NCBI GenBank assembly: GCA_016584305.1
Contig: JACEEZ010001175.1
Location: 49,466-113,465, forward strand
DNA length: 64,000 nucleotides
Source: Chionoecetes opilio
Lineage: Eukaryota; Arthropoda; Malacostraca; Decapoda; Majidae
Reading direction: 5' to 3'
Shown: positions 22,284 to 32,326 of the stretch, one piece after another
Layout: each line of letters opens with the position of its first letter
How positions within the stretch are numbered: position 1 is the stretch's first letter
The notes under the pieces: model-generated
The model's database searches: none
What the model was told of the DNA's origin: nothing
What the model saw: only the letters and a program-made list of their open reading frames with translations
Position numbers and translations under genes: made by a program

Positions 22284-22690
22284 CTGCAACACACCACAGC
22301 ATTACACGTTACGTTTTCTTGAAGGTATAGGAGCTCCCTGACATACGTATTTTGGTATTGCATTAATTTCATATTTTTTTTTTTTTTAGTCTACGTTACT
22401 TTGGTATTGCATTAACTTCATTAGTATGTTGGTTTTTTTACGCCTTCCTGAAACACACGACAAGACACACGTTACGTTTTCTTTGAAGGTATTGACTAGA
22501 GACTCCCTGACTTATGTATTTTGGTTTAGCATTAACAATTTTTAGGTATAATCTTTTCTTTTGTTGTTTAATTGAGTCTTCCTAATATACTATCTTCTTT
22601 TGCCTCTATCTTGAAGCTGAACGCCTTGCTGCAACACACGACAACACTTTTATTCTCTGAAGGTATAGGAATTGAAGGTAACATCAGTTT
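22265..22690. repeat. Three tandem partial copies of exon edge plus intron
   Basis: AAGCTGAACGCCTTGCTGCA (the first coding bases and acceptor of the serine protease exon, plus strand view) appears at 22269 and again at about 22614. A shorter form (ACGCCTTCCTGAAACACACG) is at 22440. Each is followed by ACACGTTACGTTTTCTT-type or related sequence, GAAGGTAT, and TTTTGGTATTGCATTAA or a relative. A tandem duplication of the acceptor region with its intron. Confidence 0.65.
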
Positions 22691-23464
22691 ATAAACAATT
22701 TATTATCCGTTTATAAAGTACTTGAGTTACGCCTAATAACTAAAGAATTCATCACAGAAAAGAGTATATTTAGGGCTGACTTTAATATTCCTCCTCAAAT
22801 TTACTTAAGATAAGCTAGTTAAGCCCCCTTCACACATTCCATAATGGAACCACGAACGCGCCAACAATGCAATGCGCACCGTCGTCATGGTCCTGGTTAT
22901 GGGTCCATCGTGACCGAACGATGTCACCCAAGCGTCCCCCCCCCCGTTTCCCCACCAACCCCAACACCCTCTTCCTTATTACAACCCCCCTCCCCCCGTT
23001 TCCCCCCATTCTCCATCACCAAAACACCTGTGGAAATTATCCACCAAACACCCTCTCATGATTGGTAGTGGTAGTTTGTTCCCCCCCCCCCCTCTAGTGC
23101 GAGGTATTTTCCACTCATCATAGGAGGGCGCGTATAGGGATATGTATATATAATTGTAATGGTAATGGGTAATAATTAAGTTAATTTAAGTAAATGATTA
23201 GTACTGGGATAGGATTAATTAATATTCCCAGTGGTTAATAAGCATTGCACTTAAATAATTAGCACCTTAATTTGGAGCGCGGTCATTGGCTGCCGCCCAT
23301 TTAGATTCTAGGCCACCTGACATCATACACGTGTCATAGGTATTGGTAGCGGGGGTCTCGCCACTCTCGGAGAATCAGTACACCCAGACCCTCCGTGAAG
23401 ATAACATCTCTTACTAAGATATACGTGCTTGTATAAAGAAGAGATTTTGTACATACGTTAATAA

Positions 23465-24816
23465 CACTGGGGAACAAATTTTTGTTGAGTTAGGTCTGCC
23501 ACTTGTTATTAAGTAATTTTTGGGTGCTGAATCCAAAACTGTTCTCAGTTTTTCTCTATCACGTCAAGTTTTTGAACTGTAGGATTTTCGTTTTCTTAAA
23601 AAATATGAAAAATACTGTACATAACAGTAACAGTGCTTATTTTATAAAAAGTTGCAAATGTTAACATACAATGAAAAATGAAAGAAATAGGCATGAATAG
23701 AATGTTTATTTAACATTATCATGTTTTTAGAAAGGATAAGGCTATAATTGTGTGCAGGTTAAGTTAAAAATTTACGTTTGTAGCTTTGTCTGGAGTGTTC
23801 AACTTGAGGACTATCGCGTTTGATGCTCCAACAATAGTCAGCCATCATATGCACATTCCCATCTACCCTGGTAACGTTCTTCCATAACCTTCAAATCTTG
23901 GTGAAATCGTTCACCTTGCTCGTCGCGTAGCAGCACCAAAGATTTTCCGGAAATTGGCAAGATGGCTATGCAAAAAATGTACTTTAATACTCATGTTGCA
24001 ACCAAAGCGCTTTGTAGCTCTCCAATAGTTTCTGAACAATTTGTGTGTAATTACTTGCACGTGTATTTCCAAGAAAGTTCTTGACGACGTCTTTGAATGA
24101 TAGCCAAGCATTATTTTCAAGGTCTGAAATGTACCGTTGAAATGTTCATCTTTGAAGAGCTGTCGAATTTGTGGACCATAAAAACACCGGCCTTGATTTT
24201 TTCAATTGACAGTCCAGGAAATCCCAAAGATGATGTACTTCAAACAGTCGCCATCAGTTGACAATGCTTTTACAAATTGTTTCATGAGACCTAGTTTTTA
24301 TGTGCAGAGGTGGGAATATTATTTTCTTCCTGTCAACAAGTGGCTCATGTACAATGTTAGGATCTCCAGGTTTAAGATCAGATCTCGGAGGCCAATTCGT
24401 TTGAACCCAATGCTTCTCTCGAGCTTATGCTATCCCACATACAGAGAAAGCAGGATACTTTGTGTATCCACGTTGTTGACCAAGAAGGAAGGACACCATT
24501 TTAAGTCAACACAGATGATCCAATTGTGTTTGTCATATTGCAATAACTAAATGACTCTCTTTACATCTCCATATTCTTCACGAAGACAGACCGAATGCCC
24601 AATAGGGACTGCCCCAAAACAAATTGCCATTGTGTAGAAGTTTTACTACAGCTCACAAGTGGAATTTTGCTTATCTGGAGGGTAAGCTGTGGAGAAAAAA
24701 CTTGACGTGCTAGAAAAAAACTGACTACAGATTTGGAATCAGCATGCCAATTTTAGTCTAAATAAGCTCAAAAATCTAACTCAACAATTTTTTTTCTTTC
24801 AAATTGTTCCCCAGTG
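23465..24816 (-). mobile_element. CACTG-ended DNA transposon nested in the BEL LTR
   Basis: The ends CACTGGGGAACAA are exactly inverted, and similarity continues past them (a TTTTTGTTGAGTTAG segment is mirrored on the right). TAA is on both sides (23462-23464 and 24817-24819). CACTG ends with a 3-bp duplication suggest the CMC (CACTA/Chapaev) group, which I hold only loosely. Length 1352 bases. Confidence 0.75.
23780..24600 (-). pseudogene. Conserved protein fragment encoded by the CACTG element
   Basis: The minus strand 23911-24120 encodes YHSKTSSRTFLEIHVQVITH and NMSIKVHFLHSHLANFRKIF, followed in the next frame (near 23880-23920) by ERFHQDLKVMEERYQGR. The LHFLHSHL...ERFHQD...YQGRW order is a pattern I recognise from many multi-copy arthropod uncharacterised proteins. 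It is carried here by a transposon, which suggests that family is transposon-borne. Function unknown. Several frame changes, no start visible. Confidence 0.55.
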
Positions 24817-25526
24817 TAATTGTACATATAGTTTAAAATCAAAAGACGTGTCTTAGCAACACAAGAGATAACAATTGCCGCGTCAAGTTACTGGTGTGAT
24901 AACCACTTGACGCCAACCACGATTACGCCTCCGCCCACCACCTCTGTCATACACGGACGGCCCTGAACACGGGCGACCACATCGGATCACAAGACCATTG
25001 CAGTATTAATCAAACCAATCAACCGTTTTCAACCCACTATCCACCGATAAGTATCCTTGTTAGTTAATTAGCTGGCATGATGTGTCGGGAGATAGACATG
25101 GGTTTGATTGTTAGGTAAGAGAACCCTCAGATTAAATATGTTTGTAGCATAAATTTCTACATTTGGTGCCCCGAGTGAGGAATATTGATGTTCATGTGAT
25201 TCAAAGTGATCGTTAATTGTGTGGTAGTTATGAGCCTACCACAATCGCTGGTTATGAGGCTGGAGGCGGGGGTCTTCGCGGCGTCAGGAATGACTCAGCT
25301 GTTCAACTACCATATGCCAGGTAGTAGATAACAGAGGTTGCGTAGTTCTAGTTAGTTGTAGTAGTTAGGTGGTGGTTGAAATTATATACGCTTTGCTACG
25401 CGTCCTTGTCAGGCCGAGCAGGCTCTACCACCACTTAGATATAATTAATTATCAACTAACAACTATATATATAGTAACGTAATCTTCCATTTAATATTTA
25501 TTTGACTGAGTTAATCAATTAAAATC

Positions 25527-25916
25527 ATGGCGGAAGGGACTAAAACATTAGCTGCTAAATTAGGTTAGCTTACACGAGTATATAATACGTGTGAAGCAGC
25601 AGCTGGGACTAAGCCTATAGACTATAATAGTTTAAACTCAGGTCTGCTAATGCTAAAAACTAAATGGGAAAAATATGAGACGGCTTACTGCATATATGAA
25701 GTTAAATTAAGACAAGCTGGGGATAAAGAAATTATTCAGCAATGTGTTATCAATCATGAACACGAATGTCAAAGATATCTCGATAAAGTAATTGAATATG
25801 AGGGATTACTGGAGTGTGCTCATATTTCATCAACAGCTAAAGTTTCTTTAACCCAAAGTTTGCAAGGTATCATGCAAGAAACCCCCCCACAGGGAGATCA
25901 CGATTATTACGTCTGA
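25527..25916 (+). pseudogene. BEL Gag N-terminal part
   Basis: An ATG at 25527 opens MAEGTKTLAAKLG, stopped by TAG at 25566-25568. The same frame then continues for 115 codons (TRVYNTCEAAAGTKPIDYNS and further) to a stop at 25914. The sequence is charged, helical and lacks enzyme motifs, as expected of the assembly protein. A frameshift lies between here and the next ORF. Confidence 0.6.
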
Positions 25917-25965
25917 AGGTAATCAGCTATATCAGCCACCCTCAGAGTTTAAGGATCCCTCGTTA

Positions 25966-27108
25966 GTGGGTAGTTATCCTGCGCCTGTTACGCAAATCAA
26001 ACAGCCTGTAATTACGATTCAAACTTCTCAGCCTACCAGTAAACCACTTAAACCTACTCAAATAATAGATACAATCCCTACATCTGGGGCGACTTATAGT
26101 GAAGTACGAATAATAAATTGTGTTTTATGTGAGGGGGAACATAGACCCTCCACATGCAATATCTATTCAGATGATTACACGAGAGTTGAAAGGTTAATGC
26201 GCCTTGGTAATTGCCTAACCTGTCTCCGTGGTAAACATGCTTCAAATGCATGCCCTATAAGCTTAAGAACTTGTAGGAAATGTAAACAATCTGTTCATAA
26301 CATCGCTCTTTGTCCTAACAGTGATAACAACTCAGACCCTACAGTAGTTAAAATGGCAGTCACTAATAAGAGTAGTTCAGCAGCTGTTCCAACTGCCGAG
26401 TTGAATGTGAGCCATAATGGTCATTCAGTCATTGTAAAGACGATGTTTGACAGTGGTGCACAAAGATCCTTCATAAGCAGGGAGATAGTTGAATTGTTAC
26501 AACTACCGATAATTAATAAAGTGAATTTAGCCATATCAGGTTTTCTCGCCAATAAGGAGGCCCAAACCTTTGACATAGTTCAACCTCTAGTGCAATTAGG
26601 AAGATATAAATGTAGGGTAGCTACTGTAGTAGTAAATAATATTGGTATCAGTTTAACTGTTAATGGACTAAAGGACACAGCTGAAATGCTGAGGGATATT
26701 GGTGTTAAACTAGTTAGCAATACCTTCAAAGACGTTGATGGTCCTTTCCAATTAATAATAGGAGCCGATTATTTTGGGCGTTACCTAAGGAAGGTCATCA
26801 AAATACATAACGTCTCAATGTTCACTAGGGCTGGTGGTAAGATAATAATGGGACCCATCCCACATACCCATACAGTCGAACAGGAGAGTAATCCTAGTCA
26901 TGCACAACCCCTATTAATTACCAGAATAGGAACCACTTTCTTGCCCACACCAATAAGTGAGGTTTTAGAAGAAAGTGGTATTCCAGTTCATAATGAATAT
27001 ATTGCCACTAATGAAAATCCTAATAATAATGTGTCGCGAGGAGATAATAACCTCAAATTGAATACAGGATTATGGTTTAAAGGCCCTAACCTGGCTGAAA
27101 GAGTGTAA
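25966..27108 (+). CDS. BEL Gag zinc knuckles and aspartic protease
   Basis: 380 codons. Around residues 52-115 there are Cys/His clusters (CVLCEGEHRPSTC, CLTCLRGKHASNAC, CRKCKQSVHNIALC), the knuckle array typical of BEL/Pao Gag, which binds element RNA. The protease follows, with the active site FDSGAQRSFI at residues 161-170 and FQLIIGADYF near residue 265 (the hydrophobic-G-A-D strand). It would cut the polyprotein. The C-terminal 60 residues approach the polymerase but stop at a frameshift caused by an extra A in the first copy of an 85-base tandem duplication (27071-27240). No reverse transcriptase follows. Confidence 0.75.
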   Translation: MGSYPAPVTQIKQPVITIQTSQPTSKPLKPTQIIDTIPTSGATYSEVRIINCVLCEGEHRPSTCNIYSDDYTRVERLMRLGNCLTCLRGKHASNACPISLRTCRKCKQSVHNIALCPNSDNNSDPTVVKMAVTNKSSSAAVPTAELNVSHNGHSVIVKTMFDSGAQRSFISREIVELLQLPIINKVNLAISGFLANKEAQTFDIVQPLVQLGRYKCRVATVVVNNIGISLTVNGLKDTAEMLRDIGVKLVSNTFKDVDGPFQLIIGADYFGRYLRKVIKIHNVSMFTRAGGKIIMGPIPHTHTVEQESNPSHAQPLLITRIGTTFLPTPISEVLEESGIPVHNEYIATNENPNNNVSRGDNNLKLNTGLWFKGPNLAERV

Positions 27109-27240
27109 TAATAATCCTAATATGGTTTCCACTCAGTCAGACATATCTGAAGATATATGGTTTAAAGGCCCTACCTGGCTGAAAGAGTGTAATAATAATC
27201 CTAATATGGTTTCCACTCAGTCAGACATATCTGAAGATAT
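27071..27240 (+). repeat. 85-base tandem duplication in BEL pol
   Basis: The block starting TATGGTTTAAAGGCCCTA and ending GACATATCTGAAGATATA occurs twice in a row. The first copy has an extra A (CCTAACCTGG versus CCTACCTGG) that ends the upstream frame. The second reads WFKGPTWLKE, the WW-x-GP-x-WL type motif of BEL polyproteins that lies after RNase H. Confidence 0.8.
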
Positions 27241-28308
27241 AATAAGGGAACCTGAATTGATCCCAGATTCTGTGATAGACATAGAACGGTTTTCCTTATT
27301 GAGCAATATTCCCTGCAGGGTTAATACTCCCTGCAGGGTTAATACTCCCTGTAGGGTTAATACTCCCTGCAAGGTTAATACTCCCTGCAGGGTTAATACT
27401 CCCTGCAAGGTTGATACTCCCTGCAAGGTTAATACTCCCTGCAGGGTTAATACTCCCTGCAAGGTTGATACTCCCTGCAAGGTTAATATTCCCTGCAAGG
27501 TTAATACTCCTTGCAAGGTTAATACTCCCTGCAAGGTTAACACTCCCTGCAGGGTTAATACTCCCTGCAAGGTTAATACTCCCTGCAAGGTTAATATTCC
27601 CTGCAAGGTTAATACTCCTTGCAAGGTTAATACTCCCTGCAAGGTTCACATTCCCTGCAAGGTTAATCAAAGGGATAGCTCTGATCCTTTGAAGTTTTGT
27701 ATCAGAACAATACAGAAGCAGGTATTTCCTGAGGAATATCAGCTAATGGCTTCAGCCAGCCCCCATAGGAACAAATTGACCATAATAGGTCTGTTCCTTG
27801 ATCATGAGGGTATTAGGTGTCGAGGTCGAAATTTTCAAGCTAATCTTCCAAATAAAACCTGCCATCCCATACTAATTCCCAAACGCCATCATCTTACTAA
27901 ATTGTTGGTGGAAGAATATCATAGGAACTCATTACATGGCGGAATGGCTACAATATTAGCCGATATCAGGTGTAATTTTTGATAAATCATGGTAGACAGG
28001 CAGTCAAATATTACCTCAAATCTCTCATTAAATTTAATAGATCTGAGTGTAAACTAGTCTCCTATCTAGGTCCCCCTGAACTTCCCGCTGATAAAGAGAT
28101 CCTAAAACCATTTGAGGTCAATGGTGATGACTATACTGGGGATACTATAACATTAGGAGATAACTCTCCCCCCGATCAAGTATATGTCAGCATATTCACT
28201 GGTACCTCTATCAAGACTATTAATTTTAAAATAGCCAAAGACCACAGTGCCGAAACCACTATTGAAATGTTCCGGCGCTATGTGGCCTGGGGTGATGTCA
28301 CATGAAGT
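27122..28308 (+). pseudogene. BEL integrase N-terminal region fused to minisatellite
   Basis: 27122-27982 reads from the WFKGPTWLKE motif and IERFSLL through the Cys repeat into RTIQKQVFPEEYQLMASASP, LFLDHEGIRCRGRNFQANLP, LIPKRHHLTKLLVEEYHRNS and HGGMATILADIR, the zinc-binding (H-H-C-C) module of BEL integrases. A TGG-to-TGA change at 27979-27982 stops it. 27979-28305 continues in the next phase with YLGPPELPADK, GDDYTGDTI and VYVSIFTGTS, which covers the first catalytic aspartate (DYTG). The core then ends abruptly and the 3' LTR begins, so the catalytic triad is incomplete. Confidence 0.75.
27305..27670 (+). repeat. In-frame 18-bp minisatellite (NTPCKV repeat) within BEL pol
   Basis: About 20 units of 18 bases with the core CCCTGCAAGGTTAATACT and variants (CAGG, GTAGG, GATACT, ATATTC). 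Because 18 is a multiple of three, the surrounding frame stays open and encodes Asn-Thr-Pro-Cys-Lys/Arg-Val repeated. The other frames are open too, which is why long minus-strand frames also appear here. Confidence 0.95.
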
Positions 28309-28335
28309 GGACCTTCAGTTTTCGCCGGCCCCCAG

Positions 28336-29115
28336 TATATAAATTATCCACCAAACACCCTCTCATAATTGGTAGTGGTAGTTTGTTCCCCCCCCCCCCC
28401 TAGTGAGAGGTATTTTCCACTCATCATAGGAGGGCGCGTATAGGGATAAGTATATATAATTGTAATGGTAATGGGTTATAATTAAGTTAATTTAAGTAAA
28501 TAATTAGTACTGGGATAGGATAAATTAATATTCCCAGTGGTTAATAAGCATTGCACTTAAATAATTAGCACCTTAATTTGGAGCGCGGTCATTGGCTGCC
28601 GCCCATTTAGATTCTAGGCCACCTGACATCATACACGTGTCATAGGTATTGGTAGCGAGGGTCTCGCCACTCTCGGAGAATCAGTACACCCAGACCCTCC
28701 GTGAAGATAACATCTCTTACTAATATATACGTGCTTGTATAAAGAAGAGATTTTGTACATACGTTAATAATTATTGTACATATAGTTTAAAATCAAAGGA
28801 CGTGGCTTAGCAACACAAGAGATAACAATTGCCGCGTCAAGTTACTGGTGTGATAACCACTTGACGCCAACCACGATTACGCCTCCGCCCACCGCCTCTG
28901 TCATACACGGGCGGCCCTGAACACGGGCGACCACATCGGATCACAAGACCATTGCAGTATTAATCAAACCAATCAGCCGTTTTCAACCCACTATCCACCG
29001 ATAAGTATCCTAGTTAGTTAATTAGCTAGGATGAAGGGTCGGGAGATAGACATGGGTTTGATTGTTAGGTATGAGAACCCTCAGATAAAATATGTTTGTA
29101 GCATAAATTTCTACA
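28336..29115 (+). repeat. BEL 3' LTR
   Basis: 780 bases, ends TATATAAATT...AATTTCTACA, nearly identical to the uninterrupted part of 23029-25161. A C-run (28387-28400) is shared by both LTRs. Confidence 0.85.
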
Positions 29116-29499
29116 ACACCCACCCCTGTTTATCCCACCTTCATCTCAAGCCACCCTTCCTTTTCCATCACCATGGCAACCCCCGCCCACGTGTGGGGCT
29201 AGCATTTGACGCTATCGTGATACGTTCATGGCACCGTCATGGCACTGTCGTGGTTATCGTAGCTCTATCGTGACAACAAAATGACCGTTGATTTTCCATT
29301 CGTGACTTAGTCTTACAGTTGTCATGACTCCATCGTGACCATCTTACGACCATCATGACACATACGTACAGGCAGCGTGACATTGTTGTTAGGCTATCGT
29401 GGTCTGCGTTTATCGTGGTCAAATTTCAGGATAGCGTCAATATCAAATTGGTGGCGCTATCGTGGTTCTATAATTATGGAATGTGTGAAGGGAGCTTAA

Positions 29500-30190
29500 T
29501 TCCCCTGAAACCACACTCCCCCGTCCCCACAGAAAGCATATTCTCCTTTTTCTCTGTCTTCTTCTCTATTCTCTTTCTCCTTTTCTCTCTGTCTACGTTC
29601 CTCTCATCATCTTCTCATTTGTTCTTCTTTTATTTATCCCTCTTTCTATTTTCTCTATTATCACTTCTTTTTCTCTCTTCTTTTCCTTCCCCCATCCCTT
29701 ATTTCCCTCCTTCCTTCCCTATTCTCTTCTGTTCCTCTCTTAATTCCCTCTAATCCTCTTTCTCTCGTCCTTGTCTCCTTCTTGCCCTTTATCACAATAT
29801 TCCTTCTTTCCTCCTTCTCTCCCCTTTCCTATCTTCTCTTCCATTCCTTTCCCTTAAGAAATAAAAAGAAAAATAGAAGAAAAAAACTCATGTAATAAAA
29901 TTTTATATGCAAGAAGGAATGAAATCAAAATGAAAAATAGAAGAAAATGTATTAACAAACCTTTTATCATTCGCATTTTTTTCTCTTCATAATGGAAATA
30001 TAATGTCTATAGGCAAGGAATTTTAACCCTTTTGTCATTGTGTCTTAAAAATAGCTTTAGAATACGCTAGAAATACATTAAAAAAGTATATATATGCGAT
30101 TTATACACCTTTTTCGTCATATACAAACATTGAGAACTACATACATACATAGAAATATACATACATACATGCATACTTGATAATTCAAGT
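29500..30190. other. Pyrimidine-rich tract and AT-rich sequence
   Basis: 29530-29860 is a CT-rich, low-complexity run (TTCTCTTTCTCC-type). 29860-30190 is AT-rich. From about 30090 the sequence (GATTTATACACCT, TCGTCATATAC, ACATACATAC runs) matches 56145-56235, the left flank of the second AGMO last-exon copy. No gene. Confidence 0.6.
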
Positions 30191-30982
30191 CAGGTTCGCC
30201 GTGTAGCCCTACTTGAAATGTGATCCCGTGTGAATTGCGCGCCAAAACCGATTTTATTGTTTAAATGGCATCTATAGGGTCTTAGTAGACATACAAACTT
30301 GGGTGGCAAATTTACTTTTGAGAATTTGGGTTTTTGTGGGGGCTTAAAAGTGGGGTACCGTCATTTCGCAGTTTATCGCCCGAAATTAAAGCGCTAATAT
30401 TGATATAAATAGTTTTATCTCTTAAAATATTAATAGGAAAATTATGACAAAAATCAGGTGTCCTCATATCATCATTCATTTATGTACCAAATCTTTAGTT
30501 GATATCTGGAATAATTATTGATGTATTAACAAATATGTTATTTGTACATGCAGAGTCGGTGAACCATGATACCCGCCGTCTCTGAACTAGGCTACGATTT
30601 TGTCAGCACCAATAATAAACTGATTCTAATTAAGTGGATGCGAAACAAATAACTCACAAAGCTAATGAATTACAGTAAAATAATAATATTCTATGCAGTC
30701 ATTTGTTCCTTGAGAAATATCTCAAGTCGAAACCCGTCGAATCGAGTCCAATCTTTCTTTAGCAATTTGTGGACTAGGCTAAAGATATAAAAAAATTCTG
30801 TCTTTTTTTCCAGTGATGATGCCAATTAACTATATGTGCATACACCATATTGATCTTGAATGCTTGAACGGATGCTGGTATATATTTTAACTTGATAATT
30901 GTTTATGTATTACCAGATATGCACTTATGAAGAAGTTCACCCGTTTCGAAGCGAGGCCTGTTGAGATTCAACTATAACGGAC

Positions 30983-32326
30983 GTGACAATGAACTCACTC
31001 ACCTGCATCATTTGCAATAAAGGCAAGCGGAAGGGCTACACCTTTGTACAGAATGTTACATCAGATTATATTGGTAACATAAAGAACTTTGCCGAGAAGC
31101 GAGCACAGTATGGAGAAACGCAGTATGCACCTCTGGCTGAAAATTTGTCAAAGTTGTCTGCATCTGATACGGAAAACATCCATTACCACAAAGAATGTTA
31201 CAAACTCGTAGTGCACAAATGGGTTAAGAGCGTCGAAGATCATCCAGAATCCATCAAGGAGTATGTCGGTCTGCACCCAACAAGTAACTCTGTTGACGAT
31301 GACGAATTGGGGTTGATGGAATCCAGGTTCGCCAGGGAAACGGGCATCATCATTGATGGACAAGCGGTCGTACGGGGTATGAAGAAGCTTCCAGGGATGC
31401 ACACAATTAGTGACCTGGCTGATGAATTTGTCAAGAGAATCGACAACATGATGCATTGGTACATTGAAGGACGAATCATCTTCGACCGCTATATAACGGG
31501 ATCTATGAAAGAAAAAACATATTCCAAGCGAGCAGGCTCAGCACAACCACTGAAGTTCATAATACAAGACGCAATGAACATACGAAATGTTCCTATGAAG
31601 CTTCTGCTATCCCATGTAGACACCAAGTCCCAGCTCACAGAATTTCTTGGCAAACGATTGCTGAAGCATTTCTCTGGGACTAACAGAGGGCTTGTTGTTG
31701 TGTATGGGTCATCAGCATACCAATGCAAACAACATCATCAGTCAGAATATGTCCACTCACAATCACGAGGAAGCTGACACACAGATCCCGCTTCATGTCA
31801 TCGATGCAGCAAGACAAGGAACGTCAACGCGAGACATGTATGTGTGGTCCCCAGACACAGATGTGTTTTTGTTGTTGATAGATCTTGTTGCCAACCAATC
31901 CCAGGACAATTGAAGATGCTAACTGGCAGAGCGAAGATCTTCCGGACAATTGACATCAAAGAGAGGTGCACTGCGATTGGAACGGAAAAGTCAAAGGCTT
32001 TGATAGGACTGCACAACTTCACTGGCGCAGATTTGGGTGGAAAGTTCTTCAGTATATTGAAGAAAGCGTGGATAACCAAGTTCCTGCAACTACCTTCGAG
32101 CAGCAAGATTATCAAGACTTTCCAGATCTTTGGATGTTCAGACAGTCTTTCTGAAGCTGATGTTGTCAATGTCGAGACGTTCGTCTGCAGTATATACTCC
32201 AGCAAAAGTTTGTGCGTCACATTGTCAGATCTTTGATGGGAGCTGTTCAAGGTCAAGAACTTGGAGGGTGAAAAGCTTCCACCGACGCGAAGCACTCTGA
32301 AACTTCACATACAACGTGCCAACCTG
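30983..32326 (+). pseudogene. Zinc-finger and PIN/XPG-like nuclease protein, copy II (N-terminal and central part)
   Basis: The frame from ATG 30983 begins with CIICNK (residues 7-12) and later HYHKECY (about residues 68-74), a C-x2-C...H-x4-C finger. 264 codons follow without a stop. A one-base shift near 31735 moves to the frame with NMSTHNHEEADTQIPLHVID and MYVWSPDTDVFLLLIDLV. The HEEADT and PDTDVF acidic pairs correspond to the nuclease-like motifs of copy I. A second shift near 31905 gives KMLTGRAKIFRTIDIKER and ALIGLHNFTGADLGGKF, equivalent to HALCGCDTTS of copy I, ending LPPTRSTLKLHIQRANL at the nested insertion. With the nested element removed the frame continues exactly at 34923. Likely the transposition protein; mechanism unknown. 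Confidence 0.7.

Larger units (their letters stand above)
23029..25161 (+). repeat. BEL 5' LTR with nested CACTG element
   Basis: About 778 bases remain after removing 23465-24819, and they match 28336-29115 nearly base for base (for example GGAGCGCGGTCATTGGCTG and GCCGCGTCAAGTTACTGG). The start reads TGTGGAAATTATCC; the partner LTR has TATATAAATTATCC. Confidence 0.85.
23029..29115 (+). mobile_element. BEL/Pao LTR retrotransposon, lacking reverse transcriptase
   Basis: The LTRs are 23029-25161 (interrupted) and 28336-29115. The 5-bp duplication ACACC lies at 23024-23028 and 29116-29120. The 5' LTR is followed directly by TTTGGTGCCCCGAGTGAGGA, typical of a BEL primer-binding region. The internal region (25162-28335, 3.2 kb) carries Gag, zinc knuckles, aspartic protease and the first part of integrase, but no polymerase. 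It could only have moved with proteins from another copy. Confidence 0.85.
22823..29495. mobile_element. TTAA-flanked DNA element, host of the BEL insertion
   Basis: The left end GCCCCCTTCACACATTCC (22823) and the inverse of the right end (GCTCCCTTCACACATTCC, ending 29495) form the outer repeat. TTAA lies outside both (22819-22822, 29496-29499). TTAA duplication is known for piggyBac and Kolobok elements; no transposase is visible, so this is a non-autonomous member. Its own sequence is 22823-23028 plus 29116-29495, about 590 bases, rich in CATCGTGAC and CGTCATGGT motifs in both orientations. Confidence 0.75.

Noticed and set aside
27305..27670. CRISPR-like regular array
   Set aside because: The 18-bp units are contiguous with no unique spacers, lie inside an LTR retrotransposon ORF, and the window is eukaryotic.
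28300..28340. A complete BEL integrase
   Set aside because: The frame stops at 28306-28308 just after the first catalytic region and the LTR begins at 28336; no room for the remaining core.
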